DNA of 64,000 bases from the NCBI GenBank assembly GCA_964615375.1, contig CAZTOW010000046.1, positions 16,243 to 80,242 of the forward strand. The letters run 5' to 3'. Below the pieces are notes generated by a model. The model saw only the letters and a list, made by a program, of their open reading frames with translations, made no database searches and was not told the origin of the DNA. Source of the stretch: CAZKWG01 sp964615375. GTDB taxonomy: Bacteria; Myxococcota_A; UBA796; CAZKWG01. The position numbers and the translations under genes are program-made. Below, piece after piece: positions 26,790 through 36,414 of this stretch. The first letter of the stretch is position 1, and each line of letters begins with the position of its first letter.

Positions 26790-26808
26790 GAGACCTCCCG
26801 GCAGGACT

Positions 26809-29712
26809 CTATCCCCCAAGCGCCGCGGGCACACTCGCCTGGCCCTGCGCGTCGTTGCCCCAGCAGGCGACGCTCCCGTCCGCGCGCAGCCCGCAGCTGT
26901 GGTAGCCCCCGGCGGTGACATCGACGAAGCTATCGTCGGGAGGCGAGCTCTGCCCGGCGTCATCGCCGCCCCAGCAGCTCACGCCGCCGTCCTCGCGCAC
27001 CCCGCAGCAGTGGACGACCCCGCAGGCGAGGCGGGTGAACAGCTCGCCCTCGGGCGGGAGGGTCTGGCCCACGTTGTCGTAGCCCCAGCAGCTCGCGCCG
27101 CCGTCCTCGCGGACCCCGCAGGTGTGGAGCGCGCCCGCGTCGATCTGGGTGAAGGCGACCTCGGGCGGGCTGGTGATGCCGTAGGCCGGGTGCCCCCAGC
27201 AGGTGGGGGAGCCCGCGCTGTCCAGGGCGCAGCAGTGGTACTGCCCGCAGGAGAGCGCGACGAGGCCGCTGGCGTCCGGCGCCGTGGACACGGGGTAGCC
27301 GCCCGCGCCCCAGACCGCGGCGTCCCCGCCCTCGGTGATGCCGGCGCCGTGGAGATAGGCGGCGGAGGCCGCGATCATCGGGAAGGCGGGCGGGGAGGAC
27401 TGGCCCCAGGCGTCCTCACCCCAGCAGAGGGCCAGGCCCTCGCTCACGCCGCAGGTGTGGTACCAGCCGGCGTCGATCTGGGAGAAGGTGGCCTCGGGGG
27501 CGTCGATCTGGCCGTCGTCGTCGCCGCCCCAGCACAGGGCGGCGCCGTCGTCCAGGAGGGCGCAGGTGTGGACCTGGCCGGCGCTGAGGTCCACGGCGAC
27601 CCGGGGGAGGACGGCGGTCTCCCCGGTCTCGCCCGTGTCACCACCGGTGGTGTCGCCGGTGGTGTCGCCGGTGGTGTCACCCTGGGTGTCGGCGGTGGTG
27701 TCCGGGGCGCTGTGGCCCGCGCCGGTGTCGGCGGTCTCCGCCGTCTCCGAGGGGACCCCCGTGTCGCACACCGCGTCCACGGCGACGGGCGGGGCGGGGG
27801 CCCGGCACCCGGCCAGCGCGGCGAGGGCGAGGGCCCGCCGCCGACGCCCCGCCAGCCCCAGCAGCCCGAGCACCCAGGCGAGGCTGCCCGAGCCTGCGCT
27901 CCCACACCCGCAGCCGCCCGCCGCGGGCTTGTCCGCCGCCGCCGGCTCGCAGGTGTCCGCGGGCGCGTCGCCCTCCGGCGTGCCGCTGTCGGTCGTGTCC
28001 GCCGAGCCGCTGTCCGCAGTATCAGCGACCCAGGGGCAGGGAAGATCCACGCAGATCAGCACGTCCGCGGCGTCCGCGCCCGCGTCGTTGCTGGCGATCA
28101 GGGACAGGGAGACGTAGCCCGCCGCGGAGGGCGTCCAGTCCACGGCCCCGGTGGCCGGGTCCACACGCGCCCCCACCGGCGCCCCGGCGATCGACCACCA
28201 GAGGGTCTCGTCGCCGCTGGCCGTGGGCAGGAGCGTCAGGGGCTCGCCCGCATGCGCGCGAAACGCAGGCGCGACCGCGATCTCCGGCGCGACGCGCGGG
28301 GGGCGCTCGCGCAGGCGCAGGGGGCCGCCCTCGCTCACCAGGCTCAGCGCCTCGCCCAGCGCGGGATCGACGGGGATCGCGCGGACGATCTCGCCCCCGG
28401 TGGCCTGCCAGCGGGCGATCTCCTCGCCCCCCGCCTGCACGGAGAGGGCGCCCGCGCTGTCCACCTGGACCGGGAGCGCGCAGGCGAGGCCGCCGGGGGT
28501 GGGCTGGATCCGCGGGGAGCCGACCAGGGCCAGGCGTTGATCCTCCTCTCCAGCGGGGTCGGGGTCCTCCCAGTCCTCGTCGTTCAGCACGGGCGCGCAC
28601 CAGGGCGGGGCGTGCGCGGCCAGGAGCGCCCAGCCCTCCAGCACCGAGCCGCCGGTCAGGGTCTCGGCGGGGTAGGACAGGTTGAAGATGTTGTAGACGG
28701 TGGTCCAGACGCGGGGGTCGCGCCCGGCGAGCGGGAGCCAGTTGTACAACTGGGAGTCGTAGTCGTAGAGGAACGCCTCGTCCCCGGCCAGGGTGTTGTA
28801 GAAGGCGCGGTCGTCGATGGCGATCCGGTCCAGCAGGGAGGCGGCGAAGCGGTCCATGTCCTCGTCGTCGAAGACGATCCCGCGCTCCCAGGCGGAGATG
28901 GCGAATCGCACGTTCATCCCGGCGTGCGAGATGTCCTCGCCGTTCTCCAACACGTCGTCCCCGTAGTAGGTCCAGGCGTAGCCGCCCCAGGACATCAGCA
29001 CGAGGTTGGAGTGAAAATACTCGGCCAGGGCCGTGGCCTTCTCCAGGTAGGCGGGCTCCCCGGTGGCGTCGTACAGGTAGAGCAGCGCGCGGCCCATGGC
29101 GTTGGAGCAGTTCAGCGGGTAGGGCGCGCCCGCCTCGGTGCCCAGGAAGGTGGCGTCACCGCGGACGATGTAGGTCCCCATCTCGTGCCACTCGACGTCG
29201 TGGTAGGCGACCGTCTCCTCGGCGCGGGCGACGTACTCGGCGGCCTTGTCCGCGTAGGAGAGCCCGTCGTAGGCCAGCTCCTCGCCGAGGCCACCCTGCT
29301 GCACCTCGACGGCGAAGGCGATCATCGGCTCGATGATCACGCCCGAGTGCAGCACCCAACAGAAGGGTCGCCCGCCGGTGTAGTACATGTCGCGCCAGCA
29401 GGGGGTGCTCTCGCCCGTGAAGTCGGTCACGCCGCGCGCGTCGTTGCGTTGGGCCAGCACGCCGTCGGCATGCCAGATCAGCCGGTCCAGGTAGCGCAGA
29501 TCCCCGGTGGTCCGGTACATGGAGACCAGGGACATCATGACGTAGCTCTCGACGCCGTTCAGGTAGGGCGCGTAGTCGTCGTTGGAGTCCCGGTACCAGT
29601 CGCCGTCGGCGACGTTGTCGTAAGCCTCCTCGTAGGCCCAGCGGGCGGTGCTGGCGCGGGCCGCGGGGAGCTGCGTCCAGAGGAGGGCGGCGAGGGCGCC
29701 GAGGAGGATCAT
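26809..29712 (-). CDS. Large secreted protein: (alpha/alpha)-barrel-like domain, Ig-like segment, MYXO-CTERM-like tail, then in-frame lipobox and RCC1 repeats
   Basis: One continuous 967-residue frame whose ATG overlaps the upstream gene stop (ATGA). A signal peptide (MILLGALAALLWTQLPAARA) precedes a 340-residue helical domain rich in Trp/Tyr/Asp (WYRDSNDDYAPYLNGVESYV, GRALLYLYDATGEPAYLEKA) that resembles glycan-active (alpha/alpha)6 barrels or the C5-epimerase-like fold. An Ig/cadherin-like segment and a Ser/Asp/Thr linker follow, then GGCGCG, a hydrophobic helix and RRRR: a MYXO-CTERM-like tail at about residues 620-650. No stop follows. The frame continues through ALALAALAGC (a good lipobox) into a Thr/Asp tether and about seven RCC1 modules (HTCGVREDGGASCWG). 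Either a natural fusion, or two genes joined by a lost stop or sequence error. Confidence 0.7.
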   Translation of the reverse strand: MILLGALAALLWTQLPAARASTARWAYEEAYDNVADGDWYRDSNDDYAPYLNGVESYVMMSLVSMYRTTGDLRYLDRLIWHADGVLAQRNDARGVTDFTGESTPCWRDMYYTGGRPFCWVLHSGVIIEPMIAFAVEVQQGGLGEELAYDGLSYADKAAEYVARAEETVAYHDVEWHEMGTYIVRGDATFLGTEAGAPYPLNCSNAMGRALLYLYDATGEPAYLEKATALAEYFHSNLVLMSWGGYAWTYYGDDVLENGEDISHAGMNVRFAISAWERGIVFDDEDMDRFAASLLDRIAIDDRAFYNTLAGDEAFLYDYDSQLYNWLPLAGRDPRVWTTVYNIFNLSYPAETLTGGSVLEGWALLAAHAPPWCAPVLNDEDWEDPDPAGEEDQRLALVGSPRIQPTPGGLACALPVQVDSAGALSVQAGGEEIARWQATGGEIVRAIPVDPALGEALSLVSEGGPLRLRERPPRVAPEIAVAPAFRAHAGEPLTLLPTASGDETLWWSIAGAPVGARVDPATGAVDWTPSAAGYVSLSLIASNDAGADAADVLICVDLPCPWVADTADSGSADTTDSGTPEGDAPADTCEPAAADKPAAGGCGCGSAGSGSLAWVLGLLGLAGRRRRALALAALAGCRAPAPPVAVDAVCDTGVPSETAETADTGAGHSAPDTTADTQGDTTGDTTGDTTGGDTGETGETAVLPRVAVDLSAGQVHTCALLDDGAALCWGGDDDGQIDAPEATFSQIDAGWYHTCGVSEGLALCWGEDAWGQSSPPAFPMIAASAAYLHGAGITEGGDAAVWGAGGYPVSTAPDASGLVALSCGQYHCCALDSAGSPTCWGHPAYGITSPPEVAFTQIDAGALHTCGVREDGGASCWGYDNVGQTLPPEGELFTRLACGVVHCCGVREDGGVSCWGGDDAGQSSPPDDSFVDVTAGGYHSCGLRADGSVACWGNDAQGQASVPAALGG

Positions 29713-30590
29713 GGGCTCACCGGGCTGGGGCGGAGGGCTCCGCCGAGGGCCGCGCCGCCCGCGCCGCAGATCATCGGCTGCTGGGAGCGGAGGGCTCGAC
29801 CCAGCGCGTCCGAGGGCTCCACCCCCAGCAGGCGCGCGCTCGCCGAGACGTCGGGGTCGCCCGCGCAGAAAGCCTGGAGCTGGCCGGAGCGGCGCAGCAG
29901 GCCCTCCAGGGGCTCGGTCTGGAGGAGGGCGATGGCGTCCTGGCAGCGGCGCGGCCCGGGGTCGGGCAGCGTGGCGCAGCGGGCGGGCTCGACCCGGCCG
30001 GCGGCGCGGAAGGCGGTCCCGAAGAAGGCGAGCCAGAAGCTGCTCTCCAGGGCCTCGCTCGCCCCGGCCTGGGACACGGTCCGGGCGTAGAGCTGCTCGG
30101 CCGAGGGGTAGCGCGCGGCGAGCTGCTCGGGCCCCATCCCGTTGGTCAGCCGCCCGAGCTCGGGGCGCCAGACGTGAACCAGACAGTCCGCGGCGTAGGC
30201 CCCCGCCTGCTGGCAGAGCGAGGCCGCCCGCCCGGATCCCTGGCTGGAGAGCGCCGCCTCCGCCACCTGGAAGCCGCACTCGTCGCGCCAGCGGCCCTCG
30301 GGCACCCGCTGGCACCAGGAGGGGTCGCCGCTGGCCCGCGCCGCCGCCACCGCCGCCACCGCCGCGCAGTCCCCGCGCAGCCCCTCGTCGCTCAGCCCGA
30401 GGCAGCGCACCAGGGCGCCCGGGGGATCCTGTCCGACCTCCGCCAGGATCTCCGAGTAGCGCGCGGCGTCCTCGGCCAGGCTGGCCTCCCGCTGGCAGGC
30501 GGCGAGGGCGAGCGCGCTGGCGAACAGGCGGGTGGGGCGCACGGGGCGGGCTCCGGGTGAAGGGGACGACCGACCCATGGTACCGCACAT
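29709..30590 (-). CDS. Cys-rich lipoprotein of unknown function
   Basis: A 293-residue protein; ATG 30590 lies five bases after a GGGG run, and a second ATG is at 30578. The leader RPTRLFASALALAACQRE has lipobox LAAC. The mature domain is helical with at least ten cysteines in short spacings (RCLGL, DCAAV, WCQR, ECGF, LCQQ, DCLV, RCATL, RCQD, FCAG), suggesting paired disulfides as in Sel1-like or other helical repeats, although no repeat family fits clearly. It is coupled by a 4-bp overlap to the barrel/RCC1 gene downstream, so the two exported proteins may function together. Confidence 0.7.
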   Translation of the reverse strand: MCGTMGRSSPSPGARPVRPTRLFASALALAACQREASLAEDAARYSEILAEVGQDPPGALVRCLGLSDEGLRGDCAAVAAVAAARASGDPSWCQRVPEGRWRDECGFQVAEAALSSQGSGRAASLCQQAGAYAADCLVHVWRPELGRLTNGMGPEQLAARYPSAEQLYARTVSQAGASEALESSFWLAFFGTAFRAAGRVEPARCATLPDPGPRRCQDAIALLQTEPLEGLLRRSGQLQAFCAGDPDVSASARLLGVEPSDALGRALRSQQPMICGAGGAALGGALRPSPVSP

Positions 30591-30679
30591 CCTTTCCCCC
30601 CTCGATCGCGCGGCGTCCGTGTATGCTGTCCGGGTGCGCTCTCCCGCGCCTGCCCCTCTCCTCTTCCCGTGAGTCCACC

Positions 30680-31810
30680 ATGAAGTCCCCTGTACTCTCC
30701 CTGCTCCTGCTCAGCCTCGGATTCGGATGTGAGGGAGGGGACAAGACCAGCGAGACCGGCACCCCCTGCGAGGGCGAGTGCTGCGACGACACCACGGGAG
30801 ACTGCGACAGCGACGGCTTCATGGAGAGCGTGGACTGCGACGACACGGACCCGACCGTCAACGGCGGCGCCGACGAGATCTGTGATGGGCAGGACAATGA
30901 CTGCGACGGCCTCATCGACGATCTGGACGACGATCTGACCGACGGCCTGGTCTACCTGGACGCCGATCGCGACGGATACGGCGACGAGGACGTCAGCAAG
31001 GCCGGCTGCGAGGACATCGACGGCTGGGTGACCGCGGGCGGGGACTGCAACGACACCGACGAGGCCATCAACCCGGACGGCGCGGAGGTCTGCGACGAGG
31101 AGGACAACGACTGCGACGGGCTCATCGATGATGACGACGACAGCCTGGACGGCTCGACCTACTACCTGGACGGGGACGGGGACGGCTACGGCACGGCGGA
31201 CGCGACCGACATCGCCTGCTCGGTGCCCGACGGCTACTCCACGCGAAGCGACGACTGTGACGATCGTGACGACACGGTCTACCCCACGGCCCGGGACGTC
31301 GAGGACGGCATCGACAACGACTGCGACGACGAGATCGACGAGGACGCGACCACCGGCAGCGAGACCGGAGAGTGGTCCAACTTCCTCGGCTACTTCGTCG
31401 TGGGCAAGTACCTGGACACCTGGCAGTGCATCAACTACTACCAGGCGGAGGGCGCGGACGTCTCCGATGAGATGCTCTGCCCCAGCTGCGAGTTCAGCTT
31501 CTACGTCGAGGCCACCTACGACGAGGGCGCGCTGGCCGGCACCTATGACGAGTGCGACTGGGACGACTTCGAGTACTGGAGCGAGGTGAGCACCTTCGCC
31601 AGCATCTGGGGCTTCAACTACGATCCGCGCGGCTATGACTCCCCCGTGGCCTACTATTACGCCTACGGTACGGGCTCGTGGTACGCGACGGCGTACTTCA
31701 CCTACGGCAGAGGAAGCTACGCTTACGACTATTTGAACTGGGTCTTCTTCGCCCAGTACGACTCGTCGGATCTGATCGAGGCCGGGCTGTTCTGGGGCTA
31801 CGTCTACTGA
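30680..31810 (+). CDS. MopE-like putative metal-binding lipoprotein
   Basis: A 376-residue protein from ATG 30680. The leader MKSPVLSLLLLSLGFGCEG carries a lipobox. Three tandem modules have the form 'DCDDTDPTVNGGADEICDGQDNDCDGLID', the calcium/copper-type motif of MopE-like proteins (residues about 35-215). The C-terminal 150 residues are Tyr/Asp-rich (YFVVGKYLDTWQCINYYQ, DPRGYDSPVAYYYAYG), a domain seen in other Myxococcota surface proteins of unknown role. A calcium-binding surface or outer-membrane-attached role is likely. Its 3' end overlaps the convergent kinase gene by 7 bp. Confidence 0.88.
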   Translation: MKSPVLSLLLLSLGFGCEGGDKTSETGTPCEGECCDDTTGDCDSDGFMESVDCDDTDPTVNGGADEICDGQDNDCDGLIDDLDDDLTDGLVYLDADRDGYGDEDVSKAGCEDIDGWVTAGGDCNDTDEAINPDGAEVCDEEDNDCDGLIDDDDDSLDGSTYYLDGDGDGYGTADATDIACSVPDGYSTRSDDCDDRDDTVYPTARDVEDGIDNDCDDEIDEDATTGSETGEWSNFLGYFVVGKYLDTWQCINYYQAEGADVSDEMLCPSCEFSFYVEATYDEGALAGTYDECDWDDFEYWSEVSTFASIWGFNYDPRGYDSPVAYYYAYGTGSWYATAYFTYGRGSYAYDYLNWVFFAQYDSSDLIEAGLFWGYVY

Positions 31811-34800
31811 GCGACGCTGCAGGCGCTCTCGGGCGCCCAGACCTGCTCGGCGGCGGGGAAGGGCTGCACCGGGACCACCGCCGCGCCGCCGGGGCAGGCG
31901 CGCAGGTTGGTCTGGCTCCCCTGCGCGGGGCGGGTGAGCGGGCCTGCGCGGAAGCCGGCCTCGTCCCAGATCAGGAGCCGATCGTCCTCGATGAGGCAGG
32001 CCCCGGCCTGCGTGCCGGGCGTGGCGCTGGTCCAGCGCTGGACGGGTCGGCCCTGCAGGACGTCCCAGATGCTCACGGCCCCGATGTTGGACATCAGGAA
32101 GAGGAGCGCGCCGTCGGCGCTGAACTGCATCCTCGACGGGGAGAGGTCGCCCGTCTCGACGTGATGGAGGACCTCGTAGGTGCTGGCGTCGAGGAGCGTC
32201 AGCTCGCCCTCGGCGTCCACGACCGCCAGGCGCCGCCCGTCCTCGCTCACCGCCACCGCGCTCAGCGCGACCTTCCCGAGATCGCGCTCCAGCAGCGGGG
32301 CCTCCTTGCCCGCCTCCCAGACCCGCAGGACGCCGCGCTCGTCGCCGGCTACCCAGAGGCGGCCCTCCTGCCAGGAGCGGAAGGCGAAGGGCGCGTAGAC
32401 GTTGAGCTGGCCGGGCGCGAGCTCCCCCCGGGTGGCGCCGCTGGCCCCGTCCACGAGCAGGACGCGGCCGTCGGCGAGCGTCACGGGGAGCAGCGGCTGG
32501 GCGATCAGCTCCTGAATCGCGATCGAGACCCACATGGTGTCGGTGGGCGGCGTCTCGGCGAGCACCGCGCCCGTCTCCGCGGAGAGGAAGCGGAAGCGCC
32601 GGTCCTCGAGCTGCAAGACCAGCGCCTCCTCGCCCGGGGAGAACGCGGCCCCGTACTGGCCCTGCCCGGGGTCGTGCCGCCAGATCGCCTCGCCCGTGCC
32701 GGTGTCCAGCAGGGCGATGTCCCCTCCCTTCTCCCGCACGAGGATGCGCCCGCCGTCCTCCGTGATCGCCAGCCCGCGCGCGTCGAGCCCCTGGACCGCC
32801 GCCCGAGGCTCGTCCCGGTCCAGCTCGCGCACGCAGAGCCCGTCCCGCCCGTTGTAGAGCAGGTGCCTGGCGTGCCCGGCGCTGGCGACCAGGGCGGCGG
32901 GCGCTCCACCGCAGCGGTTCAGGGGATCGGCCTGCAGGGCCCGCGGCGCCCAGATCCGGGCCACGCCGGCGTAGGAGGCCACCAGCACGCTACGCCCGTC
33001 CGCCGAGGGGCGCGCCACCGGCACGCGCCCGGAGGGGTCGGTGTAGACGGCGACCTTGCGGAGCCCGGGGAGCTCCCAGACCACGATCGAGCCCTCCGCC
33101 CCCACGCTGGTGAGGCGGGTTCCGTCCGCCGACAGGCTCATGATCTGCACCGTCCCGCCGTGCCCGGGGACCGCGGAGGTCTCTCCGCCGTCCGCCAGGT
33201 TCGTGCGCATCAGGTGGCCGTCGTGGCTGCCCGCCAGCGCATACTCCCCGTCCGGCGTCACCAGGAGCTGGGTGATCGCCGAGCCGAAGCGCCGGGCCTC
33301 CGCCCAGAGCCGGCGCGGGCCGCGGGTGTCCCACACGGAGATCTCGCCCAGCTTGTTCGCCGCCACCAGGCGCTGACCGTCCGGGGTGAGCGCCGACGCG
33401 CTCCACTCCCCCACCGGGAGCTGGGCCACCCGCGCGCCGCTCGCCACCTCCCACACGCTCGGGCGCGGCCCGGAGACCAGGATCCGCTGACCATCGGCGG
33501 AGAAGGTGGCGACCTGCGGGGCCTCCAGGCCGGTGTCCAGGGCGCGGATCAGGGCCCCCGTGCGCCCGTCCCAGACCCGCACGTCCGGCCCGCTCGCGCT
33601 GCTGACCACCCGCGCGCCGTCCGGGGAGAAGGCCGTCCAGATGCCGAAGGTGCGGTGGGCGGGGTCGCGGGCCAGCCGCTGCCCGGTCCCCAGATCCCAG
33701 AGCTCGAAGGCCCCGTCCTCCAGAACCGCCGCCACGCGCTGACCGTCGGGGGAGACCGCGATGGTGACCGGCGCGGCCCCGCTCTCCAGGACCGCGAGCT
33801 CCACGCCGCGGCCGGCGTCCCACACGCGGATCGTGCGGTCGATGGAGCTGGTGACGAAGCGATCGGCCCCCGCCCACTCCGCGTGGTACACGTAGCCGTG
33901 GTGCCCGGCAAACACCATGACTGGATCCAGGCCCGCGGCGAGAGCGGCCAGGTGGGCCTGGGTGGGCTCGTCCTCGGGCAGAGAGGCGCCCGCCGCCAGC
34001 TCGAGCGCCAGGGCCTCGTGACGGTCGCCGCGCACCGCCGCCAGGGCCGCCCGGGAGCCCAGATCGCGGGCCCGCGCCTCGCGCAGCGCCGCCTGCTCGC
34101 TGGCCCGCGCCGCCTCCGCCTGTGTGAGCGCCTCGCGCGTGCGGCGCTCGGTGAGCAGGGCCCAGATGAGCCCGCAGGCCAGCACCAGGACCAGGGTCCC
34201 GACCCCCACCTGACGCCGCCGCTGGGCCCGCCGACGCGCCTCCTCGCGGACCTCGTCGAGCCAGCTCTCCCAGCGCGGCCATCGCTGAAGAAGCTCGGCG
34301 CTGGCCAGTAAAACATTTTCGTTTTCTGTTTTGCAGACGCCCGCGGCCACCAGCGCCCTGCAGGCGACACCCTCCACCGCCGCCAGGGGGCGGGGGGACA
34401 CGCGGCCGTCCTCGTCGCGCAGGCTGAGCGCGAGCGCCCTGGCCGCCGCCCGCTCGGCCTCGCTCAGCGCGAGCCAGCCCTGCTCCATGCGCTCCACGCG
34501 GGCCCGGGTCTGCTCCTCCTCGGCGGCGCGCTCCTGCCAGCGGCCGACGGCGGCGGCCAGGGCCCCGGCGTCGGGGTAGCGGTCCTCGGGGCGGCGGGCC
34601 ATGGCCCGGACGCAGATCTCCCGCAGGGCGGGCGGCACGCGCGGGAGGGCGGCCAGGACCTCCTCGGGCGCGCGGCCCTCTTCCGGCGCGCGACCCGCCA
34701 GGATCGCGTAGAGGATGCCGCCCAGCGCGTAGACGTCAGAGGCCGGGCCGAGGCGCTCGATCTGGCCGGTCGCCTGCTCGGGGGACATGTAGCCGCGGGT

Positions 34801-35586
34801 GCCCGCCACCGCCCCCGCGGTCGTGGGTCCCCCGCTGGAGGGCACAGGGCTCTCCCCGCTCGGGGGGAGGGCGGGCTCGCGCGCGCCCGAGGCGGCGGGC
34901 TGCCGCTCCACCACCTTGACCAGGCCCCAGTCCACGACCCGGACCTCACCGAAGGCCCCCAGCATGATGTTGGCGGGCTTCAGATCGCGGTGGATGACGC
35001 CGCGGGCGTGGGCGAAGGCCACGGTCTCCGCCACCTGCCGGAAGGCGTCGAGGAGCCCGGCGAAGCTCACGCCGTCGGGGCTGCCGAAGCGATCGGGCGT
35101 GCTGCGCGCGTGCAGCTCGGTGAGCGCGGCGGCCAGATCCCGGCCGCGGATCTCCTGCATCGTGTAGTAGATCCGCCCGTCGGGCAGGCGGCCCAGCTCG
35201 TAGACGGGGACGATGCCGGGGTGCTCCAGCTGGGCGGTGGCCTGGGCCTCGGCCACGAAGCGGGCGAAGAGCGGCTCGGAGACGCCAGCCTCCAGGCGGA
35301 TGATCTTCATCGCCACGACGCGGTTCAGGTCCACGTCGCGCACGCGCCAGACCTCGCCCATGCCCCCGCGGCCCAGCAGGACGAGCTGCTCGAAGCGGGC
35401 CCCCGCGTCGCGGCCGGGCGCCCCCGGGCCCTCGTGCGCGGATCGCGGGATGATCACGTCCTCCCCAGCGAACCCTACGGCCGCCAGCACGCTCTGGCCG
35501 CCCCAGGTGTGGGCCGCGTCCCCCAGCCAGGTGGGGCTGGAGCCCTGGTCCAGGGACGGCGGTGTCGGGGGGCGGGTGCTGCTCAT
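31804..35586 (-). CDS. Membrane Ser/Thr protein kinase with C-terminal WD40 repeats
   Basis: A 1,260-residue protein from ATG 35586. The kinase domain (about residues 66-330) has LLGRGGMGEVWRV (Gly loop), VAMKII (Lys), VIHRDLKPANIML (catalytic HRD, about residue 200) and VVDWGL in place of DFG, a substitution frequent in bacterial Hanks-type kinases. GTRGYMSPEQA marks the activation segment. A membrane helix (VGTLVLVLACGLIWALL) lies near residue 462. From about residue 560 to the end are WD40-type repeats (VTIAVSPDGQRVAAVLEDGAFELWDLGTG and others), probably forming one or two extracytoplasmic beta-propellers. The protein would sense a signal or partner through the propeller. Substrates are unknown. 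Confidence 0.92.
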   Translation of the reverse strand: MSSTRPPTPPSLDQGSSPTWLGDAAHTWGGQSVLAAVGFAGEDVIIPRSAHEGPGAPGRDAGARFEQLVLLGRGGMGEVWRVRDVDLNRVVAMKIIRLEAGVSEPLFARFVAEAQATAQLEHPGIVPVYELGRLPDGRIYYTMQEIRGRDLAAALTELHARSTPDRFGSPDGVSFAGLLDAFRQVAETVAFAHARGVIHRDLKPANIMLGAFGEVRVVDWGLVKVVERQPAASGAREPALPPSGESPVPSSGGPTTAGAVAGTRGYMSPEQATGQIERLGPASDVYALGGILYAILAGRAPEEGRAPEEVLAALPRVPPALREICVRAMARRPEDRYPDAGALAAAVGRWQERAAEEEQTRARVERMEQGWLALSEAERAAARALALSLRDEDGRVSPRPLAAVEGVACRALVAAGVCKTENENVLLASAELLQRWPRWESWLDEVREEARRRAQRRRQVGVGTLVLVLACGLIWALLTERRTREALTQAEAARASEQAALREARARDLGSRAALAAVRGDRHEALALELAAGASLPEDEPTQAHLAALAAGLDPVMVFAGHHGYVYHAEWAGADRFVTSSIDRTIRVWDAGRGVELAVLESGAAPVTIAVSPDGQRVAAVLEDGAFELWDLGTGQRLARDPAHRTFGIWTAFSPDGARVVSSASGPDVRVWDGRTGALIRALDTGLEAPQVATFSADGQRILVSGPRPSVWEVASGARVAQLPVGEWSASALTPDGQRLVAANKLGEISVWDTRGPRRLWAEARRFGSAITQLLVTPDGEYALAGSHDGHLMRTNLADGGETSAVPGHGGTVQIMSLSADGTRLTSVGAEGSIVVWELPGLRKVAVYTDPSGRVPVARPSADGRSVLVASYAGVARIWAPRALQADPLNRCGGAPAALVASAGHARHLLYNGRDGLCVRELDRDEPRAAVQGLDARGLAITEDGGRILVREKGGDIALLDTGTGEAIWRHDPGQGQYGAAFSPGEEALVLQLEDRRFRFLSAETGAVLAETPPTDTMWVSIAIQELIAQPLLPVTLADGRVLLVDGASGATRGELAPGQLNVYAPFAFRSWQEGRLWVAGDERGVLRVWEAGKEAPLLERDLGKVALSAVAVSEDGRRLAVVDAEGELTLLDASTYEVLHHVETGDLSPSRMQFSADGALLFLMSNIGAVSIWDVLQGRPVQRWTSATPGTQAGACLIEDDRLLIWDEAGFRAGPLTRPAQGSQTNLRACPGGAAVVPVQPFPAAEQVWAPESACSVAQ

Positions 35587-35704
35587 CGGCCGCTGTTCAT
35601 CGGGGTGTGCTCCGACGACGCTCGCGTCTCGGTAGGATCCCAGTGTAGCGCGGGCGCGCGGTGTTAACCGAGCTGTGTTCACATTCATCGAACTCGGAGC
35701 TTTC

Positions 35705-36241
35705 ATGGACAACACCGCCGCGCTCATCGTCAACGTCGCCGAGGCCCCCGAGGAGCAGTGGGGCGATCCCGTCTGGGGCGGCGTGGACCGCGTCCTCACG
35801 CCCGGGATGCGCGAGCGGGGCGGACGGCTCGGGGTGGTGCAGGTGCGCCTGCCCCAGGGCCACGTCGGCTGCCCCTTCCACCTCCACACGCGCGAGGACG
35901 AGGTCTTCTTCGTGCTGTCCGGCCGCGGGGTGCTGCGCTACGGGGACCATCTGTACGAGCTGCGCGCGGGCGACTGTGTCTCCTGCCCGGCCGGCACGGG
36001 CCTCGCCCACCAGATCGCCAATCCCCACGCGGAGGATCTGGTCTACCTGGCCATCGGCGACCACGACCCGCACGAGGTCTGCGCCTACCCGGACACCGGC
36101 AAGATCTTCGCCCGCGCGCTCAAGAAGGTGGGCTTTTTCACACAGGCCGAGTACATGGCGGGCGAGCCCAACCCCCCGAAGATCCTGGAGATGATCGCGC
36201 GCCAGGGCGAGGCGCCCACGGAGGGGTCGGGCGAGCCCTGA
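35705..36241 (+). CDS. Cupin-domain protein
   Basis: A 178-residue protein from ATG 35705 (GGAG at 6 nt). A single cupin core is clear: GCPFHLHTREDEVFFVLSGRG is the motif 1 G(x)5HxHx3-4Ex6G, and AGTGLAHQIAN contains motif 2 with its His. These residues bind a divalent metal in the family. Members act as isomerases, dioxygenases or small-molecule sensors; the substrate cannot be inferred. It lies divergently from the kinase gene, 118 bp apart. Confidence 0.88.
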   Translation: MDNTAALIVNVAEAPEEQWGDPVWGGVDRVLTPGMRERGGRLGVVQVRLPQGHVGCPFHLHTREDEVFFVLSGRGVLRYGDHLYELRAGDCVSCPAGTGLAHQIANPHAEDLVYLAIGDHDPHEVCAYPDTGKIFARALKKVGFFTQAEYMAGEPNPPKILEMIARQGEAPTEGSGEP

Positions 36242-36414
36242 GGGAGCGCCGCGGGGCTCGACCGATGAGGCCGCGGCTGGCGATCGGCTCGCGGGGGGCC
36301 GACCCGGAACAGGTGATCGGTATTGGAGCGCTCGCCCCTTGATCTTCGGCGCGCGCTCCGGCTCGATGGACTCTGGCCACCCTCACCCTCCGCCGCCCGA
36401 GCCCCGAGGTCCGC

